Below, piece by piece: positions 26,418 to 34,530 of a stretch of 64,000 nt of DNA. The notes beneath the pieces were generated by a model. That model did not search any database. It worked only from the letters and a program-made list of their open reading frames with translations, and was not told where the DNA came from. The stretch's first letter is position 1; each line of letters begins with the position of its first letter. A program made the position numbers and the translations under genes. The stretch is from contig NZ_JAKSXY010000083.1 in the NCBI RefSeq assembly GCF_022829445.1, positions 169,338-233,337 of the forward strand, in the 5' to 3' direction. The stretch is from Methylobacterium sp. J-068 (GTDB lineage Bacteria; Pseudomonadota; Alphaproteobacteria; Rhizobiales; Beijerinckiaceae).

Positions 26418-26505
26418 CGGTCGGCACCCGCGCCGTTTGAAAGGGGTGGGCAGGATTGCGGAGATTTCTGTTCAAGCGTCCCGCCGGCCGGCTACATTGC
26501 CTCGC

Positions 26506-26931
26506 ATGACGACAGACCCTCGCTTCTCGCTGGCGTCCACCGGGCCCGTCATTCTGTTCGATGCCGAATGCGTCCTGTGCTCCGCCAACGCCCGATTCGT
26601 TCTGGAAAAAGACCGCCGGGGGGTGTTTCACCTCGCATCCATGCAAGGTGACGTCGGACAGGCTCTCTACCGCGAGCACGGCATGGATCCGGAGGATCCG
26701 GTCAGCCTGCTCGTGCTCGAGGGCGATCGGGTGCGTCGAGACAGCGATGCGGTTCTGAGCATCTACGAGAGGCTCGGATTTCCCTGGAATCTCCTTCGGG
26801 CTTTCCGGATCGTCCCCGCCGGGCTGCGCGACCCCGTCTATCGCTTCGTTGCGCGGAACCGCTATCGCCTGTTCGGCCGACGGGACACCTGCTGGGTCGC
26901 ACCCGAACGATTCCGGGAGCGCATCCTGTGA
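26506..26931 (+). CDS. DCC family thiol-disulfide oxidoreductase-like protein (DUF393)
   Basis: The 141-residue protein has the DUF393 pattern: an N-terminal strand VILFDAECVLCSANARFVLEKD, whose Cys-x-x-Cys and preceding Asp give the family its DCC name, then FHLASMQGDVGQ, and a Trp-rich end (DTCWVAPERFRERIL). A soluble thiol-redox role is assumed for the family but rarely shown. It starts at the ATG at 26506 and is followed 48 bases later by a DUF4166 oxidoreductase gene on the same strand, so they probably form an operon. Confidence 0.88.
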   Translation: MTTDPRFSLASTGPVILFDAECVLCSANARFVLEKDRRGVFHLASMQGDVGQALYREHGMDPEDPVSLLVLEGDRVRRDSDAVLSIYERLGFPWNLLRAFRIVPAGLRDPVYRFVARNRYRLFGRRDTCWVAPERFRERIL

Positions 26932-26979
26932 GCGGTCGGCGAGCGGCGCCGATGCCCCTTCTTGGTGAGGCACCGGTCG

Positions 26980-28668
26980 ATGAAAGTCCTGATCCTCGGT
27001 GGGTATGGGGTCTTCGGCGGCCGGCTCGTCGAGCTTCTCCGCGACATCTACGGTCTTGAACTCATCGTCTGCGGTCGAAGCCTGGAACGCGCGCAGGCCT
27101 TCTGCGCATCCCATCGCGGCGCGACGCGTGTCGAACCCCTCCGCCTCGACCGGGCGAACGTCCTGGAGGCGCTTCGCACCGTTAAGCCGGATCTCGTGGT
27201 GGACGCCTCGGGCCCCTTCCAGGATTACGGTGCCGACCCATACCACGTGATCGCGTGCTGCCTTACGGCCGGCGTCGATTACCTGGACTTCGCGGACGGT
27301 GCCGATTTCGTCTTCGGCGTATCGGCGTTCGACGCACGAGCGAAGGCGGCCGGAATCGTCGTTCTGTCCGGCGTCAGCAGCTTTCCCGTGCTGACCGCCG
27401 CCGTTCTGCGCAGGATGGCGGCGACGATGGACATTCATGCCGTCGAGGGCGGCATCGCGCCCTCGCCCTATGCCGGGATCGGGCTCAACGTCATGCGCGC
27501 GGTGTTGGGATATGCCGGTGGGCCGGTGACGCTGCTGCGCGGCGGCCGGCCGTTCCGGGGACGGGGCCTGACGGAAAGCCGCCGCTTCACGGTCGCGGTG
27601 CCAGGTCGTATGCCCTTGCGGAACCTGCGCTTCTCCCTGGTCGACGTGCCGGATCTCCAAGTGATCCCGCCCGAGCACCCCGCGATGACCGACATCTGGA
27701 TGGGGGCCGGCCCGGTGCCCGAATTCCTGCACCGGGCGCTCAACCTCCTGGCGAGGACAAGGGCCCGCTTCGGACTGCCAGCCCTCACGCCATTCTCGAA
27801 GCTGTTCTACGCGGTGCTGAATCGCATGCGGTTCGGCGAGCATCGCGGCGGCATGTTCGTGTCCGCCCGGGGACGCTCCGAGGGGCGGAACGTCGTTCGC
27901 AGCTGGCACCTGCTGGCCGAAGGAGACGACGGCCCCCTCATCCCGTCGATGGCGATCGAGGCGCTGATCCGAAAGATGCTGCGCGGCGAGCGGCCGGCGC
28001 CGGGAGCCCGGTCGGCGGTCCGCGCTCTGGAACTCGCCGATTACGAGGCCCTGTTCGAAGGCCGCGCGATCGTCTCCGGGTTTCGGGAGGACGATGGCGG
28101 TGGCCCGATCTACCGCGCGGTTCTCGGATCGGCACTCGACGGGCTCCCGAGTCCCGTCCGCGACCTGCACGAGGGGGCCGGCATGCGGCGCTGGACGGGA
28201 TCGGCGACCGTGCGTCGGGGAACCGGACTCCTCGCACGCCTCGTTTGCGCCGTCGTCGGGTTTCCGGAAACGGCCCAGGGCGCCGCGGCGACGATCACGT
28301 TCACGCCGGAGCAGGGCGCCGAGCGATGGACACGAACCATTGGCGGGAAGACGTTCACATCGCTGCAATCCGTCGGAACGGGGCGGGACCGACATCTGCT
28401 CGTCGAGCGGTTCGGCATCGCGCGCTTCTCCCTCGCCCTGGTCCGGGACGGGGAGCGGCTTCTGTTCGTCCCTCGGCGCTGGTCGATCGGGACGGTTCCC
28501 ATGCCGGGACGTTTGCTGCCGGTGGGGGAGACCTTCGAGAGCGCGGTCGATGGGCAGTTCGCCTTCGACGTCACGATCCGGGCGCCCCTCGTCGGACTGA
28601 TCGTCGCCTATCGCGGGACGTTGAGGCCCGAAACCGACCCCCGCCGGATCAGCCCGGCGGCCACTTGA
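26980..28668 (+). CDS. Saccharopine dehydrogenase-like NAD(P)-binding protein with DUF4166 domain
   Basis: The ATG at 26980 has a GAGG site nearby; 562 residues. The N-terminus is a Rossmann fold with glycine motif LILGGYGVFGGRL, and DASGPFQDYG is typical of saccharopine dehydrogenase-like reductases. The last ~180 residues (from about YEALFEGRAIVSGF) match the layout of DUF4166, a lipid-binding-like beta domain often fused here. The catalytic substrate is unknown. The 3' end overlaps the convergent DUF459 gene by 20 bases. Confidence 0.85.
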   Translation: MKVLILGGYGVFGGRLVELLRDIYGLELIVCGRSLERAQAFCASHRGATRVEPLRLDRANVLEALRTVKPDLVVDASGPFQDYGADPYHVIACCLTAGVDYLDFADGADFVFGVSAFDARAKAAGIVVLSGVSSFPVLTAAVLRRMAATMDIHAVEGGIAPSPYAGIGLNVMRAVLGYAGGPVTLLRGGRPFRGRGLTESRRFTVAVPGRMPLRNLRFSLVDVPDLQVIPPEHPAMTDIWMGAGPVPEFLHRALNLLARTRARFGLPALTPFSKLFYAVLNRMRFGEHRGGMFVSARGRSEGRNVVRSWHLLAEGDDGPLIPSMAIEALIRKMLRGERPAPGARSAVRALELADYEALFEGRAIVSGFREDDGGGPIYRAVLGSALDGLPSPVRDLHEGAGMRRWTGSATVRRGTGLLARLVCAVVGFPETAQGAAATITFTPEQGAERWTRTIGGKTFTSLQSVGTGRDRHLLVERFGIARFSLALVRDGERLLFVPRRWSIGTVPMPGRLLPVGETFESAVDGQFAFDVTIRAPLVGLIVAYRGTLRPETDPRRISPAAT

Positions 28669-30064
28669 AGTCGTCGGCCCGGCCCGGCTGGGGCAGGGGG
28701 GCCGCGCCGCGCACCAGGGCGCGTTCCACCGTGCCGGTGGGGTCGGGATCGCGGGGGCGCCCGCTGATCAGCGTGCCGCCCGGGGTCACCTCGGCGCGCC
28801 CGAGGGGCACCACCGGGCCGGCGAGGGGTTTGACCGGCAGCGCGGGAATGCCCGGCGGCTCGGGCAGGCTCGGGAGCATCGCGGTGATCTGGCGGTCGAT
28901 CGCGCCCGCGTCGTCGAGCTTGGCCGGATCGCCCTGCGGGCCCGGCTGCGGCGCGGTGGCGACCGGGGTAACGGGTGGCGCCGCCACCCCGGTCCCCATC
29001 ATCCGCTTCAATTCGACATCGGCGAAATGCGCCATCTTGCGCGCGCCGGCCTTGGTGAAATGCACGCCGTCCGCCGTGCGCAGCTTCGCCTCCTGGCCCT
29101 CGAGGTCGGGTCCCGTGGCGGCGTAGCGGTTGCGGTCGTCGACGAAGCCCGGCCAGATGTCCACGTAGGTCTGGCCCGCCCGGGCGACGCGCTCGCGATA
29201 GATCTCGTTGATCGCCGCGATGTCCTTGGTCAGGGTATCGCTGCGCATCGGCGGCGCGCCGACCCAGATCAGCGGAATCTTCTGGTCGGTGAACACCTTG
29301 ATCATGGCGTCGACCCGTTCGGCATAGAGCGCGCGCCAGCGGTCGCTCAGGGGCTCCAGGTTTCCGTCGTTCTCGCGGATCGGCTGGCGGTCGTTGGCGC
29401 CGAGCATCACCAGGGCATAGCTGGTCTTCGGGTTGGCCTTCAGGAACTCCTCGGCCGCCTTCGGCCAATCCACCACATCCTTGCGCACGAGGCCGCTATC
29501 GGGCTTCGAGCGATCGATCACGCCAATCTCGGCATTGTCCTCGAAGACGTTGGCGAGGCCGCTGCCGAGATGCCCCGCGAGCGTATCGCCGAAGACCGCG
29601 ATCCGGGTCGTCGGCTCCACCTTCGGCACGGCGGCCTTCGGGGTCGCCACCACGGGTGCGGGACGCGGCCGACGCCGCGCGCCACGCCCGTCATCCCGGC
29701 TTCCGCGCGGGTCGTCCGCATAGGAGCGCGGGCGCGACGGCGCGGGGCGCGCGCTCGGTACCGGCGCGGGCTGGGCCTGCTGCGGCCGGTCCTCCCAGGG
29801 CCAGTAGAATTGCCGGGGCGCCTCCTGCGGCGGCGGCGCGTAGCGCCGGTTCGCCTGTCGGGCGCCGTAGCCGTCGTCGCGGTAATAGTCGCGCGCGCGC
29901 CGGCGGGGCGACTCGTAGTCGCCGCCTCGCGGCGCATCGTAGGAATCGCCCCACTGCGCCCGCGCCGGGGGCGTGCCGGCAAGGAGGAGGATGCCGGCCA
30001 GAAGACACCAGGCCGCGCGCGCTGCCGGCAAGGTCATGAAACGCCTCACGATTCTGATCGGCAT
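28649..30064 (-). CDS. SGNH-hydrolase-like DUF459 periplasmic protein with GDTL variant
   Basis: The protein has 471 residues with a signal peptide (CLLAGILLLAGTPPARA), then an Arg/Pro/Tyr-rich disordered region to about residue 150. The SGNH domain then shows block I FGDTLAGHLG, block III-like MLGANDRQPI and block V DGVHFTKAG with the Asp-His pair. The nucleophile position that is normally Ser in GDSL reads Thr, so activity is doubtful. DUF459 proteins are common in Hyphomicrobiales and are presumed to act on periplasmic glycans or esters. It is exported and probably periplasmic. Confidence 0.87.
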   Translation of the reverse strand: MPIRIVRRFMTLPAARAAWCLLAGILLLAGTPPARAQWGDSYDAPRGGDYESPRRRARDYYRDDGYGARQANRRYAPPPQEAPRQFYWPWEDRPQQAQPAPVPSARPAPSRPRSYADDPRGSRDDGRGARRRPRPAPVVATPKAAVPKVEPTTRIAVFGDTLAGHLGSGLANVFEDNAEIGVIDRSKPDSGLVRKDVVDWPKAAEEFLKANPKTSYALVMLGANDRQPIRENDGNLEPLSDRWRALYAERVDAMIKVFTDQKIPLIWVGAPPMRSDTLTKDIAAINEIYRERVARAGQTYVDIWPGFVDDRNRYAATGPDLEGQEAKLRTADGVHFTKAGARKMAHFADVELKRMMGTGVAAPPVTPVATAPQPGPQGDPAKLDDAGAIDRQITAMLPSLPEPPGIPALPVKPLAGPVVPLGRAEVTPGGTLISGRPRDPDPTGTVERALVRGAAPLPQPGRADDFKWPPG

Positions 30065-30107
30065 GCCGATCGGTGCCCGATACCTTAGAGGAGGATGAGC
30101 CCAAGGT

Positions 30108-31325
30108 CTAAGGGCGGGCCCTCAGCCGTTCAAGGAGCGCCGGCGTGGCGTAGCCGTCCGCGGGAAGGCCCTCGGCGATCTGGTAGCGGCGCACCGCCTC
30201 GCGCAGCTTCGGCCCGGCACGACCGTCGGCCTCGCCCGCGTAGAGGCCTCGCTCGGCCAGTCCCGCCTGGAGGGCCTGGAGCCCGGCCTTGTCGAGGCGC
30301 GGAGCCTTGTCCGGCCAGGGGGCGGCGAGGGTGGGGGCTCCACCGAGACGGTCGGCGAGGTGGCCGACCGCGAGGGCGTAGGAATCCGAGGTGTTGTAGG
30401 CGCGGATCACCTCGAAGTTGTCGGTGATGAGGAAGACCGGGCCGCCGAGCCCGCCCGGCAGGAACAGGCTGGCGACGCCGGCCTCCGGCAACGCCTTGCC
30501 GTCGGTGCGGCGCACGCCGCGCCGGGCGAACGCCGAGAGGTTTTCGCGGTAACGCGCGAGGTCGAAGCCGGCGGGCAGCACGACCTCGTAGCCCCAGGAC
30601 AGGGCCGGGTTCCACCCGAGCGCCTTGAGATAGCTCGCGATGGAGCCCAGGGCGTCGGGCTCCGAGTTCCAGATGTCGCGATGGCCGTCGCCGTCGAAAT
30701 CGACCGCGTGGGCAAGGAAGCTCGAGGGCAGGAACTGCACCTGTCCCATGGCGCCGGCCCAGGAGCCGGTCATCCGGGCGGGCGTGATGTCGCCGCGCTC
30801 CAGGATCGTCAGCGCGGCGAGGAGTTCGTCGCGAAACAGGGTGCCGCGAAAGCGGGCCTCCGCCAGGGTCGCCAGCGCCCGGACGGTCGGCACGCTGCCG
30901 GCGCTGGCGCCGAAATCGGACTCCACGCCCCAGAACGCCAGCACGACCCAGCGGGGAACGCCGTAGCGCGCCTCGATGGCCGAGAGGGTCGCGGCGAGCC
31001 GCGCGGCCTTCGCCTGGCCCAGGGCGATCCTACGCGTGGAGACCGCGCCCACGAGGTAGTCCCAGACCGGGCGCGCGAATTCACCTTGCTTGCGCGTCCG
31101 GGCCAGGACGTCGGGGTCCGGCCCCGTCACGCCCGCGAAGGCCGCCTCGAAGGTCCTTGGCGCGATTCCCCGCGCCTCGGCATCCGGCCTCAGGGTTTCG
31201 AGGAAGGCCGCGAAACGCGCCTTCGCCTCGGGCGCGGTGACCGCCTGGGGCGCCGGACCGGCCGCCAGGGCCGGCGCGCCGAGGCCGATCCAGCCGGCGG
31301 CGAAGAGGCCTGCCCAGGGCCTCAC
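30108..31325 (-). CDS. Lytic murein transglycosylase (MltB family) with peptidoglycan-binding domain
   Basis: The chosen start is GTG at 31325, which overlaps the galE stop by four bases (GTGA); 405 residues. A signal peptide (WAGLFAAGWIGLGAPALA) is followed by the MltB-type catalytic domain with FWGVESDFGASAG (catalytic Glu) and GSWAGAMGQVQFLPSSF. It ends with a C-terminal peptidoglycan-binding domain (LQAGLAERGLYAGEADGRAGPKLREAVRRYQ). It cleaves glycan strands to anhydromuropeptides in the periplasm. The frame continues upstream across galE, but that part is a shadow. Confidence 0.92.
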   Translation of the reverse strand: MRPWAGLFAAGWIGLGAPALAAGPAPQAVTAPEAKARFAAFLETLRPDAEARGIAPRTFEAAFAGVTGPDPDVLARTRKQGEFARPVWDYLVGAVSTRRIALGQAKAARLAATLSAIEARYGVPRWVVLAFWGVESDFGASAGSVPTVRALATLAEARFRGTLFRDELLAALTILERGDITPARMTGSWAGAMGQVQFLPSSFLAHAVDFDGDGHRDIWNSEPDALGSIASYLKALGWNPALSWGYEVVLPAGFDLARYRENLSAFARRGVRRTDGKALPEAGVASLFLPGGLGGPVFLITDNFEVIRAYNTSDSYALAVGHLADRLGGAPTLAAPWPDKAPRLDKAGLQALQAGLAERGLYAGEADGRAGPKLREAVRRYQIAEGLPADGYATPALLERLRARP

Positions 31326-32311
31326 GTGCGGTTTCGCCGGGTCAGGGCCTCCTCCCAGGCGAAGGCCTGGGCGACGATGCCGTCGAGATCGTCGTTCTTC
31401 GGGGTCCAGCCCAGATCGCGGATGCGCTGCGCCTCGGCGATGATCTGGGCCGGATCGCCCGCCCGGCGCGGCGACAGCCGCACCTCGAAGTCGCGCCCCG
31501 AGACGCGCTTGACCACCTCGATGACTTCGAGGACCGAGTAGCCCCGGCCGTAGCCGCAATTCAGGGTCAGGCTCTCGCCCCCCGCGCGCAGATGGTTCAG
31601 GGCGACGCGATGGGCTTCGGCGAGGTCCGAGACCTGGATGTAGTCGCGCAGGCACGAGCCGTCGCGGGTCGGATAATCGGTGCCGAACACCTCCAGATGC
31701 GTCCGCTGGCCCAGCGCCGCCTGCGTGGCCACCTTGATCAGGTGCGTGGCGTTGGGGGTCGACTGGCCGGTGCGCCCGCGCGGGTCGGCCCCCGCGACGT
31801 TGAAGTAGCGCAGGATCACGTAGGAGAAGCCGTGCGCCGCGGCAGCGTCGGCGATCATCCACTCGCTCATCAGCTTGGAGCGGCCGTAGGGATTGATCGG
31901 CGCCGGAAGCAGGTTCTCGGGCACCGGCACGGTCTCGGGTTCGCCGTAGACCGCCGCCGTCGACGAGAAGATGACGTGCTTGACTCCGCAGCGGACCGCC
32001 GTCTCGATCAGCGCACGGGTCTTCACCGTGTTGGCGAGGTAGTAATGCAGCGGGTCGGCGACCGAATCCGGCACCACGATCCGGGCCGCGAAATGCGCGA
32101 TGGCGTCGATGCGGTGCTGAAGGATCACTTCCGTGACGAGGGACTGATCGGCCACGTCGCCGATCACCAGCTTGACCTCGGGCGGGAGCGCCCAGTCGAA
32201 ACCTGTGGACAGGTCGTCGATCACGACCACTTCGTCATGGCCGGCATCCAGAAGGGCCAGAACCATGTGGCTGCCGATATAACCGGCCCCGCCCGTCACC
32301 AGAACCGCCAT
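31322..32311 (-). CDS. galE: UDP-glucose 4-epimerase
   Basis: This is an SDR-superfamily enzyme interconverting UDP-glucose and UDP-galactose. It has the NAD-binding motif VTGGAGYIGSHM at the N-terminus, the catalytic Ser-Ser-Thr region VIFSSTAAVYG and the YGRSK Tyr-Lys pair, and the substrate motif RYFNVAGADP. The ATG at 32311 has GGGGAG eight bases upstream; a GTG at 32320 is less likely. The protein is 329 residues, the normal length. The transglycosylase gene is translationally coupled downstream and galU is divergent upstream, so the locus supplies sugar nucleotides for envelope glycans. Confidence 0.95.
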   Translation of the reverse strand: MAVLVTGGAGYIGSHMVLALLDAGHDEVVVIDDLSTGFDWALPPEVKLVIGDVADQSLVTEVILQHRIDAIAHFAARIVVPDSVADPLHYYLANTVKTRALIETAVRCGVKHVIFSSTAAVYGEPETVPVPENLLPAPINPYGRSKLMSEWMIADAAAAHGFSYVILRYFNVAGADPRGRTGQSTPNATHLIKVATQAALGQRTHLEVFGTDYPTRDGSCLRDYIQVSDLAEAHRVALNHLRAGGESLTLNCGYGRGYSVLEVIEVVKRVSGRDFEVRLSPRRAGDPAQIIAEAQRIRDLGWTPKNDDLDGIVAQAFAWEEALTRRNRT

Positions 32312-32338
32312 GACATCCACTCCCCGACCGTGTCGTCG

Positions 32339-32350
32339 CCGATATATCGG
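32339..32350. promoter_or_regulatory. 12-bp perfect palindrome between galE and galU
   Basis: CCGATATATCGG lies 28 bases upstream of the galE start in the divergent galE-galU promoter region. A perfect palindrome with an AT core in GC-rich DNA is a plausible operator. No regulator is identified. Confidence 0.35.
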
Positions 32351-32478
32351 AAAACCAGCTTCTCCGTTATGGCCGAGAGGTCGCTGGCGCTGCGTCCGCC
32401 TTTAGCGGAGGTTGCATTGAGGCATCGTCAATCCGTTTCGGGTTCTTCTCGCTTTTCCTCGCTACCGGGTCCCGCTCG

Positions 32479-33345
32479 ATGAAACCAATTCGCAAGGCCG
32501 TCCTGCCCGTCGCCGGCCTGGGCACGCGCTTCCTCCCGGCCACCAAGGCCGTGCCGAAGGAGATGCTCACCGTCGTGGACCGGCCAGTGGTGCAGCACGT
32601 CGTCGACGAGGCGCGCGAGGCGGGGATCGAGCACTTCATCTTCGTCACCGGGCGCGGCAAGGCGGTGATCGAGGACCATTTCGACGTGGCGTTCGAACTC
32701 GACCGGATGCTCCAGGAGCGCGGCAAGACGGCGGCCTACGAGGAGCTGAAGCGCGACCTGCCGGCGGCGGGCCAGACCAGCTTCACCCGCCAGCAGGCGC
32801 CCCTCGGTCTCGGGCACGCGGTCTGGTGCGCGCGCGAGATCGTCGGCGACGAGCCCTTCGCGGTGCTCCTGCCCGACATGCTGAGCCGGGGCTGCATGCA
32901 GCAGATGCTGTCGGCCTACGAGCGGCACGGCGGCAACGTCATCGCCGTCGAGGAGGTGAAGCCCGAGGAGACCCACCAGTACGGAATCGTGAGCGTCGGC
33001 CAGACCTTCGGCCAGACCTTCGAGATCAACGGCATGGTGGAGAAGCCCAAGCAGGGCACCGCGCCCTCCAACTTCATCATCTCGGGTCGCTACATCCTCC
33101 AGCCCGAGATCTTCGACATCCTGTCCGCCCAGGAGACCGGGGCCGGCGGCGAGATCCAGCTCACCGACGCGATGATCAAGCTCGCCAAGGACCAGAACTT
33201 CTTCGGCATGCACTACCAGGGCCGGACCTACGACACCGGCTCCAAGCTCGGCTTCCTCACCGCGAACATCGCCTACGCCCTGCAGCGCAAGGACCTCGCC
33301 GATGCCCTGAAGGCCGAGATCGCGCAGCTTCTCGCCGATCACTGA
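32479..33345 (+). CDS. galU: UTP-glucose-1-phosphate uridylyltransferase
   Basis: The enzyme makes UDP-glucose from UTP and glucose 1-phosphate. Its 288 residues are the usual length for bacterial GalU. It has the nucleotide-binding start [23 protein letters not shown], the [10 protein letters not shown] segment, the LPDM metal-binding stretch, and NGMVEKPK with the catalytic-region Glu-Lys. It stands divergent from galE and is probably needed for exopolysaccharide, LPS and osmoadaptive glucans. A candidate small RNA or terminator lies about 140 bases downstream. Confidence 0.97.
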   Translation: MKPIRKAVLPVAGLGTRFLPATKAVPKEMLTVVDRPVVQHVVDEAREAGIEHFIFVTGRGKAVIEDHFDVAFELDRMLQERGKTAAYEELKRDLPAAGQTSFTRQQAPLGLGHAVWCAREIVGDEPFAVLLPDMLSRGCMQQMLSAYERHGGNVIAVEEVKPEETHQYGIVSVGQTFGQTFEINGMVEKPKQGTAPSNFIISGRYILQPEIFDILSAQETGAGGEIQLTDAMIKLAKDQNFFGMHYQGRTYDTGSKLGFLTANIAYALQRKDLADALKAEIAQLLADH

Positions 33346-33479
33346 GAGGAAGCCCGCGATCCCGCCGGGCGGCGCCGATCCGGATGCGCCGAACGCGCGG
33401 GTGGCATGCCGTGAGGAGCGCGAAAGCCGCGACCGCGCCCTTGTGCTTTGTGCATCGCACGCTACATTGTGCATTGCGG

Positions 33480-33568
33480 GACCGCGATGGCGTCGCGGTT
33501 CGGCAGCCCTTCTTGGGCGTTTCCTCCCTAGACTTCGGGCCGCTCCCTCACCGGGGCGGCCTTTTTTT
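33480..33568 (+). ncRNA. Candidate small RNA with anti-Shine-Dalgarno motif and intrinsic terminator
   Basis: Three elements follow in order: a hairpin CCGCGA-TGGCG-TCGCGG (33482-33498), a small hairpin GCCC-TTCTT-GGGC (33506-33518), and an exposed TTTCCTCCCTA (33520-33530). They end in a terminator GGCCGC / GCGGCC followed by seven T. The CCUCCC core can pair with ribosome binding sites, as in the alphaproteobacterial cuckoo (CcsR, alpha-r14) RNAs. The same 11 bases TTTCCTCCCTA recur in the candidate at 50 kb. The 5' end and the family assignment are inference. Alternatively it is only the galU terminator. Confidence 0.5.
33537..33568 (+). terminator. Intrinsic terminator
   Basis: GGGCCGC (33537-33543) pairs with GCGGCC (33556-33561) and is followed by TTTTTTT. 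It would end the candidate RNA at 33480 or, if that RNA is not independent, the galU transcript. Confidence 0.85.
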
Positions 33569-33875
33569 CTTGAGTCGTCCTCCGGCATCCGGTCGATGGC
33601 GTCCGTGCGCGCATCCTGTCGGCGCCCAGGCGCTGCCCGGGGGCGTTCGCGTTCGCGGCACATCCCGGTCGCCTTGGGCGAGACCGAGATCCAGAGCCGC
33701 CACGGCATCAGGCAATTCGTCTTTAGGAGGTGTTGCGGATCGCTCGACCTGACATCGGGTCAGGGAGCACAGGGCGGGCCGGGCATCGCCGCGGCACGCA
33801 CGCGAGCCGGTCGCGCGCTCTGCGACGGCCGGTTCGCGGGAGGAGAGGCGCGGTGGGGCCGCGCCGGTGGGTCGC

Positions 33876-34091
33876 TCAGTTCAGGTAGGTGCGGATCCAG
33901 TTCGGGGACAGCACTTCGCCGTCCTCGGTGATGATCCAGGGTTGCTTGGCCGGGTCCGCGAGGGCACCGGCGGCGGCCTCGATGGCCTCGCGCAGGGTGC
34001 GGTAGCGGGCGGGCTGGGCCAGCAGCGCCGGGACCGGAGCGGTCCGCCAGATCGTCAGATCGGCCGGGCGTTCCAGGGCTTGGGTTTCCAT
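33876..34091 (-). CDS. Hypothetical protein, 71 aa
   Basis: The start is the ATG at 34091, preceded by an AAGGAAAGAG ribosome site. The protein (METQALERPADLTIWRTAPV and on) has no membrane segment or Cys. It ends with an ITEDGEVLSPNWIRTYLN stretch that looks like a small folded beta-hairpin domain. I do not recognise the family. It is a short monocistronic unit between galU and the protease gene. Confidence 0.65.
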   Translation of the reverse strand: METQALERPADLTIWRTAPVPALLAQPARYRTLREAIEAAAGALADPAKQPWIITEDGEVLSPNWIRTYLN

Positions 34092-34530
34092 GTCTCTCTT
34101 TCCTTCAATCGTGAGGGTCGTTCCCCGCGATGCCGGATGTCCGGTCCTCATGTCCGTACGACAACGAACCTGAACATTTGCTGCGGGGCGTGTATCCGGG
34201 TGAATGGAAGCATCTCTAAGGCAACTTTGCGGTCGTTTCAGGCACGTCTGAAATCTTCACTCGTGCCTGAAGCGTCGCCCCCTCATACAAAGCGCACCCT
34301 TCTTCAAGAGCGCGCGGAATATGGCTGCTTTTGGACGCCCTCTCGGTCTGATTTGTCGTCAAGGCTTACAATCACGGCCCGATGTTTATCTTTGGCCGCC
34401 ACGGATCTCGGTGTGCTGTCGCACCCATGCCCGTCGCGGTACGAACCCAGTTGATGGGCATTGCGTCACCGAGCCGTTAACGCGAATGCAGTGCGACACG
34501 GATTTCCGAGTATGGTGAAGGGGATGCCAC
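34092..34530. other. Divergent promoter region with inverted repeat
   Basis: This 439-base region separates the small minus-strand ORF from the protease gene. Apart from the inverted repeat at 34237-34271 I see no gene. The right part carries an AAGGGG ribosome site for the protease at about 34517. Confidence 0.5.
34237..34271. promoter_or_regulatory. 10-bp perfect inverted repeat with nested repeat
   Basis: TTCAGGCACG and CGTGCCTGAA are separated by 15 bases. A second repeat, TTTCAG-GCACGT-CTGAAA, is nested over the left arm. No T-run follows, so a protein-binding site or structured leader is more likely than a terminator. Confidence 0.4.

Larger units (their letters stand above)
33346..33875. 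other. Interval with candidate small RNA; otherwise no gene seen
   Basis: Between galU and the convergent small ORF lie 530 bases. The part 33480-33568 holds the candidate RNA described separately, and TGGCATGCC occurs at 33402-33410 upstream of it. In 33570-33875 I see no frame with a ribosome site and no repeat. Confidence 0.5.

Noticed and set aside
32428..33708. 426-codon minus-strand frame opposite galU
   Set aside because: galU is unmistakable on the plus strand; the antisense frame is compositional noise.
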